From Candidatus Poribacteria bacterium (GTDB lineage Bacteria > Poribacteria > WGA-4E > WGA-3G): a stretch of 64,000 nucleotides of DNA. Numbering within the stretch: the first letter of the stretch is position 1; the number at the start of each line of letters is the position of its first letter. The DNA is taken from NCBI GenBank assembly GCA_958295945.1, contig OY282386.1, forward strand, positions 2,803,864 to 2,867,863, written 5' to 3'. Of this stretch, positions 36,772 to 45,430 are shown piece by piece. The notes below the pieces were generated by a model, which searched no databases, was not told where the DNA came from, and saw nothing but the letters and a program-made list of their open reading frames with translations. Position numbers and translations under genes: made by a program.

Positions 36772-37287
36772 ATGCCAGAGATTTTAAATCTTTTGATTAG
36801 ATGGATACATGTAATTGCAGCCGTTGTATGGATTGGTGGTAATCTTGTTTTAGCAATGGTTATAGTTCCATATTTTCGTCAAAATTTGCCTCCTGTACGG
36901 CGTATAAAACTACTGACACAAATTGGAAAACGATTCGAACCCATTGTATGGGGTTGTGTTGGTATCCTATTTTTTACAGGATTGATCAACATTGTCAATG
37001 CAATTGGTATTTCTCCAACTGCTGACTCTGCGATTACGACTACATTTATGAGAACACTATTTATCAAATTGATGCTATTTGTTGTACTGATTATTCTCAC
37101 AACACTCCATAGTTTTGTGTTTGGACCAAGACTGGCTAAAGCAATTGAAACGCTGGACGAATCATTGGAAGAACTACCTTCTGAAATCCAACCCATCCGA
37201 AAGCAGATGTCTATAGTGTCAAGTCTAATGGGAGTTGTATCAATACTTATACTACTTGCAGCGGTCGCATTAGTTATGGGAATATGA
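36772..37287 (+). CDS. CopD-like four-helix integral membrane protein
   Basis: 171 residues with four transmembrane helices: LIRWIHVIAAVVWIGGNLVL, PIVWGCVGILFFTGLINIV, LFIKLMLFVVLIILTTLH and VSSLMGVVSILILLAAVALV. The first helix holds WIHVIAAVVWIGG, the histidine-bearing signature of the CopD/DUF2269-like family of copper- or heme-associated membrane proteins. A second His lies in LTTLHSFVFGPR. A TATAAT -10 box is at 36741-36746; ribosome-binding AAAGGACAC. It follows batD by 62 nt. Substrate unknown. Confidence 0.75.
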   Translation: MPEILNLLIRWIHVIAAVVWIGGNLVLAMVIVPYFRQNLPPVRRIKLLTQIGKRFEPIVWGCVGILFFTGLINIVNAIGISPTADSAITTTFMRTLFIKLMLFVVLIILTTLHSFVFGPRLAKAIETLDESLEELPSEIQPIRKQMSIVSSLMGVVSILILLAAVALVMGI

Positions 37288-37401
37288 ACAATTACTTGAC
37301 AAATCTGTCTAACCTGATAAAATGTCTTAATCTGTCCATTTGAATCATTTTTATTTGGAATTGTAACTTTAAAACTTCCATCCAAATTGTTAGGAGAAAA
37401 G

Positions 37402-38094
37402 ATGTATACTAAATTTGGTCATTTACCATTAATTTTCGGGGCACTTATTTTTATTGCTGGTTGTCATATCCTAATTGCTGAACAAGAATGGAGTGATAAT
37501 TATGCGTTAATGGAAGGCACTATGTCAACCAATCCAGAAATGATAGACGGTGATGTGAAAACTGTCGGTGAAACAGCATCCTCTACAGGACCAGGAAGAC
37601 TCTACGGTTCAAGTAATGCAACAGAAGTAATTGTTTCATTGCCTGAAAAGAAACTCATACGTAAGATCGTAATACACTCAGATAATCTTAAAAAATTTGC
37701 TATCTATGCAGATAGAGGCGGAACTTTACATTCTGACACAGATTGGCAATTAGTAGAAGAAGTTAAAATGGTAAAGACATATCCAGTAGTTGTCAACTAT
37801 ACGGATATACTACCTACTTCAAGATTTCGGATTGTTGTCTTAGACACAACGGATGATGCAGCTATGTCGCGCCGTGCAAGAGCAGACTTTATGAGGGAAG
37901 CGGACGAGTTTAATAGAAACCCTGAAAATAGAGGAAGAAGATTTGATGGAGGAAATCGTAATTTTCGCGTGCGGTATCCAGCAAGAATTAGTGAAATTGA
38001 GATATATGGACATAAACCAGCAGAAGAAACCAAAGCACTCAAATCTGATACAAAGCCTAAACGTGAATCATTACTTGATCAGATTTTGAAATAG
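37402..38094 (+). CDS. Lipoprotein with discoidin-like domain
   Basis: 230 residues from ATG 37402 (TTAGGAGAAAAG upstream; the TTG at 37387 lies before it). Lipobox FIAGC near residue 21 makes it a lipoprotein. The middle, VIVSLPEKKLIRKIVIHSDN and KKFAIYADRGG, then RFRIVVLDTTDD and ISEIEIYG, has the strand order of F5/8 type C (discoidin) domains, which bind sugars or surfaces. An Arg/Asn-rich insert (RNPENRGRRFDGGNRNFRV) precedes the last strand. The C-terminus is Lys/Glu-rich. Role is inferred as cell-surface binding. Confidence 0.7.
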   Translation: MYTKFGHLPLIFGALIFIAGCHILIAEQEWSDNYALMEGTMSTNPEMIDGDVKTVGETASSTGPGRLYGSSNATEVIVSLPEKKLIRKIVIHSDNLKKFAIYADRGGTLHSDTDWQLVEEVKMVKTYPVVVNYTDILPTSRFRIVVLDTTDDAAMSRRARADFMREADEFNRNPENRGRRFDGGNRNFRVRYPARISEIEIYGHKPAEETKALKSDTKPKRESLLDQILK

Positions 38095-38425
38095 AAATTA
38101 AGCTAAGTAATTTTTCTGAGTAAGAATCATCCTATTACACATTGTAAGGTGTGGTCCTGTTGCCACACCTTTTTGTATTCTCACTGATTTGCCTATGTTG
38201 TCGACTCTTGTTGGAGCGGTTTTCAACAGCACTCTTGTTGGAGCGGTTTCTAACCGCGATTTCTTCAGCACATTATGTGCGAAAGGTCTATAGAAATCAG
38301 ATACAAAAGAAAGAACAAGCCCCAGCGGGGCGACAGGTGTATAAAATGCACAAACTTTACTCACTAAATTGACTCCTATGGTGCGGTTTCCGAACCAATT
38401 CAGAATACCACACGGGGAATGCCAA

Positions 38426-38540
38426 ATGAAGATTAAATTATTAAACGGGTAATTCTCATTTTCTCAAACCCGGTAGGAGCGGTTTCCTAACCGCTCCGAA
38501 CTTCTCAAGGAAATTACCTGATTTATTTCTTAATCCTCAT
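38426..38540. repeat. MITE-like repeat, ATGAAGATTAA family, copy 2
   Basis: 115 bp with inverted ends ATGAAGATTAA and TTAATCCTCAT and a GGAGCGGTTTCCTAACCGCTCC hairpin inside (arms GGAGCGGTT/AACCGCTCC). It is flanked by ATGCCAA and ATGGCAT. Between the lipoprotein stop (38094) and this repeat are two more GGAGCGGTTTC copies near 38215 and 38240, and no gene. Confidence 0.75.
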
Positions 38541-38628
38541 ATGGCATTCATACCGTTGATTTGGCGTATTCTGATGGAATAAAAAATATTTGATTTATCA
38601 AACTCACGTTAGGTTAAGATATCCAATC

Positions 38629-38847
38629 TTCCGCTCCAGCGGAGCGATATGTTTATAGCACGCACTTTATTTCATGCTTCCGCTCCAGCGGAGCGATATG
38701 TTTATAGCACGCACTTTGTTTCATGCTTCCGCTCCAGCGGAGCGATATGTTTATAGCACGCACTTTATTTCATGCTTCCGCTCCAGCGGAGCGGTATGTT
38801 TATAGCACGCACTTTGTTTCATGCTTCCGCTCCAGCGGAGCGGTATG
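38629..38847. repeat. 49-bp tandem repeat array with palindromic core
   Basis: Units begin at 38629, 38678, 38727, 38776 and 38825 (the fifth partial), exactly 49 nt apart. Each holds the hairpin GCTCCAGCGGAGC and GTTTATAGCACGCAC. Units 1 and 3 read CTTTATTTC where 2 and 4 read CTTTGTTTC, so a 98-bp dimer was duplicated. Units 1-3 have GCGATATG and 4-5 have GCGGTATG. There is no unique spacer, so this is not a CRISPR array. No gene lies between 38095 and 39797 that I can support. Confidence 0.97.
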
Positions 38848-38939
38848 AGAAAGAACCCTAAACAGGCTATACGAACCGTTATATTGTTTAGATCGCAACT
38901 TAGGTAATAAAAGAAATGTTAGAAATTGTAAACAAATAC

Positions 38940-38968
38940 TTGACTCTCGTTATTTATTAGGTTATAAT
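38940..38968 (+). promoter_or_regulatory. Strong sigma-70 promoter with no clear downstream gene
   Basis: TTGACT (38940-38945), 17-nt spacer, perfect TATAAT (38963-38968). The transcript would run through a low-quality frame (39009-39434) and the hairpin at 39331-39375. The product may be a small RNA or an unrecognised gene. Confidence 0.55.
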
Positions 38969-39330
38969 ACATGTCACATAAACTTTAATTTTTATAAAGA
39001 AGTAAATCATGAAAGCAAAACATCAAAGGATAATGATTATCCTACAAGCAATCGTTTCATTACATAGAAGCACATTTCGCAAAAACGAGAATTCATATAT
39101 GTTCAATATGAAAGTCATTCGCATAAACGTCAAACCCTTATGCATCGCACCACTTTTAACATTTAGAAACAATCTAATCTGTATTAGTAAAATAAGGGAC
39201 AAGTGTCATTCTCAGTCAACAGATTCACACGACAAAAGACGAAAAGTGAAAATGTACAAAATAATTTTTTTTTATTTTTTTATCAATCCTATGCTAACCC
39301 TTATGGATACTGTTCTGAAAGCACTAAAAA

Positions 39331-39375
39331 AAACTGTACAGATGTACGAAATAATGTACAATTTCTGTACAGTTT
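39331..39375. repeat. TGTACA-rich inverted repeat
   Basis: AAACTGTACAGA (39331-39342) and TCTGTACAGTTT (39364-39375) are perfect 12-nt arms; inside are TGTAC and GTACA, another pair. This could be an RNA hairpin or an operator for a dimeric regulator. Confidence 0.7.
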
Positions 39376-39523
39376 TGATAAGCGCAAATTCTACAAAAAT
39401 AGAAGGAAATCCTAGAGAATATATTGTCAAATGACACACAGAGTTCATGAACACTTCAACTACTGTCAATCAAATCGTGCAATGAACTCTTAACCATAAC
39501 TTCTCACCAGGAATTGTAGGGGC

Positions 39524-39581
39524 GGGTCTCTGTGCCCGCCCGTTGCATTACAGGACAAGGAATGGCGGGGCACAGAGACCC
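39524..39581. repeat. Inverted repeat with GC-rich arms
   Basis: GGGTCTCTGTGCCCGCC and GGCGGGGCACAGAGACCC flank 24 nt. The related phrase GGCGGGGCACGGAGACCC occurs at about 54725. It is probably a worn MITE. No gene is visible around it. Confidence 0.75.
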
Positions 39582-39730
39582 GGGAATCATGGCGAATACC
39601 CCACGCGTATTCGTCCAAAGGCGTTCATACCGTTGATTACTTGATTTGGCCCTACAAGAGATTACAGGTTTTGCCCTTGAATTGACGTCTACGGTGACAA
39701 AAACTTTACACACCCTCATCAACATCAATC

Positions 39731-39759
39731 TTGACATTATCACCAGATTTTGGTATTAT
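39731..39759 (+). promoter_or_regulatory. Sigma-70 promoter of the TPR/propeller gene
   Basis: Perfect TTGACA (39731-39736), 17-nt spacer, TATTAT (39754-39759), 38 nt before ATG 39798. Confidence 0.7.
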
Positions 39760-39797
39760 ATCTATACACTTCTCAACACAATCAAGGTAAAGATACA

Positions 39798-41729
39798 ATG
39801 CAGAACTCATATACAAGAATAGTTCTTGTACTTATCATAGGATTGTTTACATTCTGTACGAGTTATGTCCATAGTGAACAATTTGTTATCGTTGACAAGG
39901 CTAACGGTGATAGACTTACAGGTCGGATGATTAGTGCAACAGATACACATATTGAGATTGAATATAACGATCAGATTTTAAAGTTTTCATTAGATGGTAA
40001 TACACTAAGTTTTTATTCAAGTCTTGAAAATGTCCCTGATAAACTGGCAATGAAGTATTACCGGAATGGTCTTGACCTGTTAGATATAGAACTCCCTGAC
40101 GCAGCAAAGAATACATTTGAATTAGCAATACAAGAATCACCAAAATTTGCTGATGCACATTACCAACTCGGATTATTAAATAAAAAAGATGGGAACATAC
40201 AAAAAGCATTAATCCATTTTAAATCTGTCCTACTGATAGATACTCAGAAATATGACCTAGTACCAGAACTTCGGGAAATTGCAGACAATGCAATTGTCGC
40301 AGAGGATTATAAGCAGGCAGTTAACGCATATCAACTCATCATAACACACTATCCAGAACACAAATCAATAGCAAAGATTAGTTATCAGTCAGGATTCTTA
40401 TTGATAGAAGAATTAGACGATCCTGATGCTGCACTTGACCTACTTATTGCTGCAACAACACATTATTCATTTTCAACAGACCATGAAAAAGCAGTTTACT
40501 TAATCGGTACAATACAAGCAAGATCTAGTGATTATGAAATTGCACTCAATACCTTGAGGCAATTTGTACGGGTTTATCCAGATAGCGTTTATGTAAATGA
40601 TGCCTTATTAAAACAAGCGACTATCTACCTTCAACAAGGCAATAGAAAGAACGCAGTTGATATTGCAAACTTACTCTTACGCCAGCACCCTGATGATTTA
40701 TCAATGGTTGAACAAGCCAAAGAAATAATCAGAGCGAGTGTATGGAATATTTATACCAACTTTCTTCCTGATCCCAGTATACAAGCGATCTCCGTTGATG
40801 GTTCAACGCTCTGGATAGGCACTCCAAAAGGAATAGTACAAATTGAAACAGGAAGAAATGGTGGTTGGAATGTGGTTGAGGCTGATGCCTGGTTGATTAA
40901 CACACACCTCCCTACAATACCCGATGTTAGATCAATCGCAGTAAATCAGTCTGGGGTATGGATAGGAACAAGGAACCAAGGTGTGATACACTATAACAAA
41001 ATTACCAACAAAGTCAAGAAATATCCAATTGCCGATGGACCTACGTGGATAAGAGATATAGAGTTGGATGCAGAGGAGATATGGTTCGCTACAGACAGAG
41101 GGGTCGTTAGGAAGATAATCGAAACTGCGGAACAGTTCCGTTACCATGGAAACGATCCGGTTCCCGATGATATTCATTCAATTGCACTTACACCTGATAC
41201 AGTATGGGTTGGCACCTCTGGTGAAGACTTAACTGCATTCAATCGAGAAGAGGAAATTTGGAATCCAAGCCTATTTATTGACATCAAACAGGAAACTAAA
41301 ATCGTACAGTTTGATGTTATTGAAGGAAAGATGTTGTTTACTTGGTATAACGAAGAAGACATAAACAACGGTTTTTTCCACGTCAACTGGGATGGGACAA
41401 ATGGACGATCCTCAACAATATTTGAGGGGACTGAACAAAAGGAAGAGTTAATCAATATCTTTGTTACTGGATATGTAGATAGAAGTCTCTTAGAGGTAGA
41501 TGACATTGAAACACAAGACTATCAGGTCATTTGGATTGCTGACAATGAATTTGTGACAATATACTACCCAAGTAAAGATGAATATGCTGGAAGTATCGGA
41601 TACCCAAATATAGTTCTTGAAGACCTATCGGTCCAATGCATCACAGTCGACCGAAATCGAGTATGGATCGGTACATCAAAAGGCATGCTAACAATTGAAA
41701 AAGATAAGATCATACAACTCAGAGAATAA
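39798..41729 (+). CDS. Secreted TPR and beta-propeller protein
   Basis: 643 residues from ATG 39798 (AAGGTAAAGATAC upstream). A signal peptide (IVLVLIIGLFTFCTSYVHSE) is followed by a short beta domain, then TPR units (AHYQLGLLNKKDGNIQKALI, VNDALLKQATIYLQQGNRKN). The C-terminal half holds two-component-regulator-type propeller blades: TLWIGTPKGIVQIE, GVWIGTRNQGVIHYN, EIWFATDRGVVRKI, TVWVGTSGEDLTAFN and RVWIGTSKGMLTIEK. No kinase or DNA-binding part is present, so it is a periplasmic scaffold or sensor-like protein rather than a full hybrid kinase. It precedes fdhD by 35 nt. Confidence 0.85.
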   Translation: MQNSYTRIVLVLIIGLFTFCTSYVHSEQFVIVDKANGDRLTGRMISATDTHIEIEYNDQILKFSLDGNTLSFYSSLENVPDKLAMKYYRNGLDLLDIELPDAAKNTFELAIQESPKFADAHYQLGLLNKKDGNIQKALIHFKSVLLIDTQKYDLVPELREIADNAIVAEDYKQAVNAYQLIITHYPEHKSIAKISYQSGFLLIEELDDPDAALDLLIAATTHYSFSTDHEKAVYLIGTIQARSSDYEIALNTLRQFVRVYPDSVYVNDALLKQATIYLQQGNRKNAVDIANLLLRQHPDDLSMVEQAKEIIRASVWNIYTNFLPDPSIQAISVDGSTLWIGTPKGIVQIETGRNGGWNVVEADAWLINTHLPTIPDVRSIAVNQSGVWIGTRNQGVIHYNKITNKVKKYPIADGPTWIRDIELDAEEIWFATDRGVVRKIIETAEQFRYHGNDPVPDDIHSIALTPDTVWVGTSGEDLTAFNREEEIWNPSLFIDIKQETKIVQFDVIEGKMLFTWYNEEDINNGFFHVNWDGTNGRSSTIFEGTEQKEELINIFVTGYVDRSLLEVDDIETQDYQVIWIADNEFVTIYYPSKDEYAGSIGYPNIVLEDLSVQCITVDRNRVWIGTSKGMLTIEKDKIIQLRE

Positions 41730-41764
41730 CAAATCTGATCAATGTCCGTAAGTCCCACAAAATC

Positions 41765-42610
41765 ATGCAACAGACAAATACAAAACAGGTCGTCCGTTGG
41801 AATCAGTCAGAACCATCATATATTGAAGACGATTTAGTGGTTGAAGAACCCCTTGAAATTCGGGTCGGACAGCAAAGTCTAATCGTAGTCATGCGGACAC
41901 CTGGACATGATTTTGAACTCGCTGCGGGATTCCTATTTACAGAAAATCTTATCAAATCTGAAAATGATATTGAAATCATTGCATATTGTAAAGATGAGAA
42001 CACACAAAACAAAGACAATAACCAATATGCTGAAATTGATTCATTTCAAAACATCATCAATGTTCATTTAAAAGACAAGATTGTCCTTGAAGAAGCAGGA
42101 TGGCAACGAAATTTCCACGCGAATGCAAGCTGCGGTCTCTGTGGAAAAATGACAATTGATTCGGTAAAACATCAGATAGAATCGTTGGATGTTGAATTCC
42201 GCTTGAATCATAAGGTGTGTTATCAACTCAATTCACAATTACTTGCAGCACAATCTGTATTTGAGAAAACGGGTGGATTACACGCTGCAGGACTTTTCAA
42301 TGCAAAGGGTGAACTCCTAATAGTCAGAGAGGATATCGGTAGACATAATGCTGTTGACAAAGTGATTGGACAAGCACTATTGTCAGAAATGATACCACTT
42401 GACAACCATATTTTGATGGTCAGCGGTCGCGCAAGTTTTGAAATAGTTCAGAAAGCACTTTTTGCCAGAATTCCAATCGTTGTTGCAGTCTCTGCTGCTT
42501 CAACACTTGCTGTTGAGTTAGCAATAGAAGGACATATAACCTTAATTGGATTTATGCGGGAAAATCGAATGGTAGTGTATAGTCATCCTGAACGAATATG
42601 TTTCGAATAA
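41765..42610 (+). CDS. fdhD: Formate dehydrogenase accessory sulfurtransferase FdhD
   Basis: 281 residues. FdhD receives sulfur from a cysteine desulfurase and passes it to the molybdenum cofactor of formate dehydrogenase. Family features: MRTPGHDFELAAGFLFTENL, the sulfur-carrying CxxC loop ASCGLCGK (near residue 119), GGLHAAGLFNAKGELLIVRE, DIGRHNAVDKVIG and GRASFEIVQKALFARIPIV. Cys-x2-Cys in CGLC is present. The only formate dehydrogenase visible is the selenoenzyme at 11652, about 30 kb away, so the pair is dispersed. The insert DENTQNKDNNQYAEIDSF is longer than usual. Confidence 0.96.
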   Translation: MQQTNTKQVVRWNQSEPSYIEDDLVVEEPLEIRVGQQSLIVVMRTPGHDFELAAGFLFTENLIKSENDIEIIAYCKDENTQNKDNNQYAEIDSFQNIINVHLKDKIVLEEAGWQRNFHANASCGLCGKMTIDSVKHQIESLDVEFRLNHKVCYQLNSQLLAAQSVFEKTGGLHAAGLFNAKGELLIVREDIGRHNAVDKVIGQALLSEMIPLDNHILMVSGRASFEIVQKALFARIPIVVAVSAASTLAVELAIEGHITLIGFMRENRMVVYSHPERICFE

Positions 42611-42735
42611 TTACAGTACAATGGGTATCAATAAGAAATGCTATCGTTTTATGTAATAGTGTCTCTATATAAGCAAACACAATAGATAGAGTCTGCGTCA
42701 GTGTAAAAGTAGATTCTTGATAATAGGAGTAAAAA

Positions 42736-43023
42736 ATGTTAGATTTCATTTTTGAGAGCATTCAAGGAACAGTAAACTTACTCTTCTTTGTCGTTGTATT
42801 AGGTACTGTAGTTGTTTCATTTGTATTCGCAGATAGATTACAAAAACAACATAATGCAGATTTTCCATGGCCTAAAGCATTGTCAATAATCGGCATTGAA
42901 GTGGGTCTCTGGATAGCATTTAATATCTTCTTTGAGATTTTCCAAGCAAATTGGTTGTGGATTTCAATAGGCACAATAATTGTAATCTATATAATTACGA
43001 GAAGAAAAAAACGTAGATACTGA
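42736..43023 (+). CDS. Small two-helix membrane protein
   Basis: 95 residues. ATG 42736 follows ATAGGAGTAAAAA. Two or three hydrophobic stretches (LLFFVVVLGTVVVSFVFA, IIGIEVGLWIAFNIFFEIF, WLWISIGTIIVIYIITRR) and a highly basic end (RRKKRRY) suggest a membrane protein with cytosolic C-terminus. I recognise no family. It stands between fdhD and the dehydrogenase gene with gaps of 125 and 64 nt. Confidence 0.75.
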   Translation: MLDFIFESIQGTVNLLFFVVVLGTVVVSFVFADRLQKQHNADFPWPKALSIIGIEVGLWIAFNIFFEIFQANWLWISIGTIIVIYIITRRKKRRY

Positions 43024-43087
43024 TAAAGATTGGCGTGAAGTATCAGATTAGTTGATGACTGACCTAATAGTTTGATAGGAGAATACT

Positions 43088-44140
43088 ATGACCCGAACAG
43101 GTAGAGCAGTTGTTGCTTTAGGACAAGATTTTGAGATTCGAGAATACCCAGTTCCTGAACCTGAACCTGATACGATACTGCTACGTCAAGAATTGGCAGG
43201 GATTTGCGGAACTGACCTACATAATTGGCAAAACGGATTCCAAACAGAGATACTATTGGGACATGAGAATGTCGGAATCGTTGAAGCAATTGGAAAAGGT
43301 GTGAAAACTGATTATGTAGGTAAACCGATCAAAGAAGGTGATAGACTTATCTTTGCACCAGGCACAAACTATGGTGGTTATGGATTTCAATGGAATCCTG
43401 ATGAAGCTCCGCACTTTCGTGGTGGTTTTGCAGATTACATGTATCTCACTTATCCCAATACCTGTTTTATGAAAACTGATACTTCACCAGAGATTGCTGT
43501 TCTGACTGAACCTTTCACTGTGGGTGTCCACGCTGTTATGCGAGGGGAAATAAAACTCGGTGATACAGTTGTCGTGCAAGGATCGGGTGCAATAGGTCTC
43601 GTAACACTTGCATGTGCAAAAATGAGTGGTGCAGGAAAGATAATTATGGTTGGTGGTCCAGCGGGACGGTTGGAACTTGCAAAACGATTCGGGGCAGATG
43701 TTACGATTGACATTGAGGAAGTTACCACTGTAGAAGCACGAACTGAACTCGTAAAATCTGAAACACCACGAAATGAAGGGGCAGATGTAGTCTTTGAATG
43801 TGCAGGTTTTCTTCCCGCTACGCCAGAAGGGTTAGGCTATACAAGACGTAGTGGCACATTCGTGGAAGTTGGACACTTTGTTGATATGGGTTCAATTGAC
43901 TTCAATATCAATCAGTTATTGATGCGTAAAAACCTACGACTTGAAGCGATATGGGGTAGCCAATACGAACACTTTGTTCGAGGATTACCACTACTTGAGA
44001 AAAGCGATTTACCATTCGCTGATATGATCAGTCATCAACTACCACTAACACAAGTAGAGGAAGGATTTAAGGCACTTGACAGTGGATACCGCATTAATGG
44101 TGAAACAGCAATAAAGATTGCAATTCGGGCACAAGAATAA
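43088..44140 (+). CDS. Zinc-type (MDR) alcohol/sugar dehydrogenase without structural-zinc cysteines
   Basis: 350 residues of the medium-chain dehydrogenase family. Catalytic-domain motifs: LAGICGTDLHNW (catalytic zinc Cys), LGHENVGIVEAIGKG (His-Glu), FECAGF, and the NAD-binding VVQGSGAIGLVTLACAKMSG. Where most zinc MDRs have a four-cysteine structural-zinc loop, this one reads FAPGTNYGGYGFQWNPDEAP, without cysteines. The start ATG 43088 follows TAGGAGAATACT. It precedes a Gfo/Idh dehydrogenase and an epimerase in one co-directional block, suggesting polyol or sugar oxidation. Confidence 0.9.
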   Translation: MTRTGRAVVALGQDFEIREYPVPEPEPDTILLRQELAGICGTDLHNWQNGFQTEILLGHENVGIVEAIGKGVKTDYVGKPIKEGDRLIFAPGTNYGGYGFQWNPDEAPHFRGGFADYMYLTYPNTCFMKTDTSPEIAVLTEPFTVGVHAVMRGEIKLGDTVVVQGSGAIGLVTLACAKMSGAGKIIMVGGPAGRLELAKRFGADVTIDIEEVTTVEARTELVKSETPRNEGADVVFECAGFLPATPEGLGYTRRSGTFVEVGHFVDMGSIDFNINQLLMRKNLRLEAIWGSQYEHFVRGLPLLEKSDLPFADMISHQLPLTQVEEGFKALDSGYRINGETAIKIAIRAQE

Positions 44141-44175
44141 TTCCACAATATTATACAAGACAGGAGAAATAACTT

Positions 44176-45195
44176 ATGTCAAAAACCTATCGCGTTGGTT
44201 TTGCTTCGTTAGTTCACGATCATGTTTGGGGTGAATTGAATCGTTGGAAGGAACATCCCCAAGTTGAGATCGTCGCTGCAGGTGATGTCAACGCTGAATT
44301 ACGCGACCAATTCAAATCAGAGACAGGTGTTGAGAACATATATGATTCATGGCAGGAGATGATAGACAAGGAGGAATTAGATATCGTTCAAGCATCTGCT
44401 GAAAACAGTGCCGGTCCTGGAATCGTTGCTGCAGCTGCTGCAAAGGGAATTCACGTAGTATCAGAAAAACCTATGGCAGCACGATTATCACAAGCAGATC
44501 AGATGATAAAGTCAGCGGAAGCTGCAAAAACACTCTTGATGATTAATTGGCCAACTGCGTGGAGTCCAGCGTTGAACAAAGCGATGCAACTCATCAAAGA
44601 TGGGGCAATTGGTGAGGTATTCCATTTCAAATGGCGGTCAGCACACAATGGTCCCAAAGAAATCGGCTGTTCACGTTATTTCTACGAATGGTTATACGAT
44701 GAGGAGAAAAACGGTGCTGGTGCATTGATGGACTACTGTTGCTACTGTGCAGATATGTGTGCATATCTGCTCGGACTACCCGAACAAGTTACAGCATTCC
44801 GCGGCACTTTTGTCAAAGACTATTCTGTTCCTGACGACAACGCAATCATTCTGATGAAGTATGCTAACGCTTTCGGTATTACAGAAGCATCTTGGACTCA
44901 AAAGACGGGTTATATCACACCAAATCCTGTTGTTTATGGCACTGAGGGTGCATTGTCAATATCGGGAAATCAAGTCAATCTTACACCCGCAGGCAGTGAC
45001 GTTCAATCCATAGAACCTGATCCCATACCTGAAGGCAGAAGAAATGCCCCTGAATACTTAATTCACTGCTTGGAATCCGGTGAACCTATTGATGGTTTGT
45101 GCTGCCCGTATGTAAGCAGAGATGCTCAAGAAATCCTTGAGGCAGGACTTGTTTCTTCTGACAGTGGCAAAGCAGTCAACTTGCCAATGAAATAA
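44176..45195 (+). CDS. Gfo/Idh/MocA family oxidoreductase
   Basis: 339 residues. The N-terminus departs from the usual GxGxxG (VGFASLVHDHVWGELNRW), so NAD(P) contacts may differ, but VSEKPMAARLSQADQMIKSA carries the EKP motif and ALMDYCCYCADMCAYLLG the C-terminal domain helix. The start ATG 44176 follows ACAGGAGAAATAACTT. It is 35 nt after the MDR gene and 235 nt before an epimerase. It resembles predicted dehydrogenases of sugar and inositol use. The 3' end including the stop codon is duplicated just downstream. Confidence 0.88.
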   Translation: MSKTYRVGFASLVHDHVWGELNRWKEHPQVEIVAAGDVNAELRDQFKSETGVENIYDSWQEMIDKEELDIVQASAENSAGPGIVAAAAAKGIHVVSEKPMAARLSQADQMIKSAEAAKTLLMINWPTAWSPALNKAMQLIKDGAIGEVFHFKWRSAHNGPKEIGCSRYFYEWLYDEEKNGAGALMDYCCYCADMCAYLLGLPEQVTAFRGTFVKDYSVPDDNAIILMKYANAFGITEASWTQKTGYITPNPVVYGTEGALSISGNQVNLTPAGSDVQSIEPDPIPEGRRNAPEYLIHCLESGEPIDGLCCPYVSRDAQEILEAGLVSSDSGKAVNLPMK

Positions 45196-45350
45196 TACCA
45201 TTAAGGACATAGTAGGTTTGTAGTCGCGCAATTCATTGTGCCTCTTACATTTATCAACGACTTCGGTGTCAAGTCAACTTGCCAATGAAATAATACCATT
45301 AAGGACATAGTAGGTTTGTAGTCGCGCAATTCATTGTGCCGCTTACATTT
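45175..45350. repeat. 98-bp direct duplication of the 3' end of the Gfo/Idh gene
   Basis: GTCAACTTGCCAATGAAATA at 45175 recurs at 45273; about 76 nt (to TTCATTGTGCC plus CTTACATTTAT) are copied almost exactly, including the stop codon. The second copy lies in the intergenic region and codes for nothing. Confidence 0.9.
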
Positions 45351-45430
45351 ATTCTATATCATATTTTCATTCATAGAATTGGTTTAAACTTGAGTTAAGA
45401 ATAGCATTATTTAAAATAAGGAGAATCTAA

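Noticed and set aside
38629-38847. Possible CRISPR array
   Set aside because: The interval between palindromes is itself repeated, with no unique spacers and no cas genes in the window.
39009-39434. 141-codon frame after the promoter at 38940
   Set aside because: Composition is patchy, it runs through the TGTACA hairpin, it has no recognisable domain, and another frame is equally open there. Not annotated as a gene; the promoter and hairpin are listed instead.
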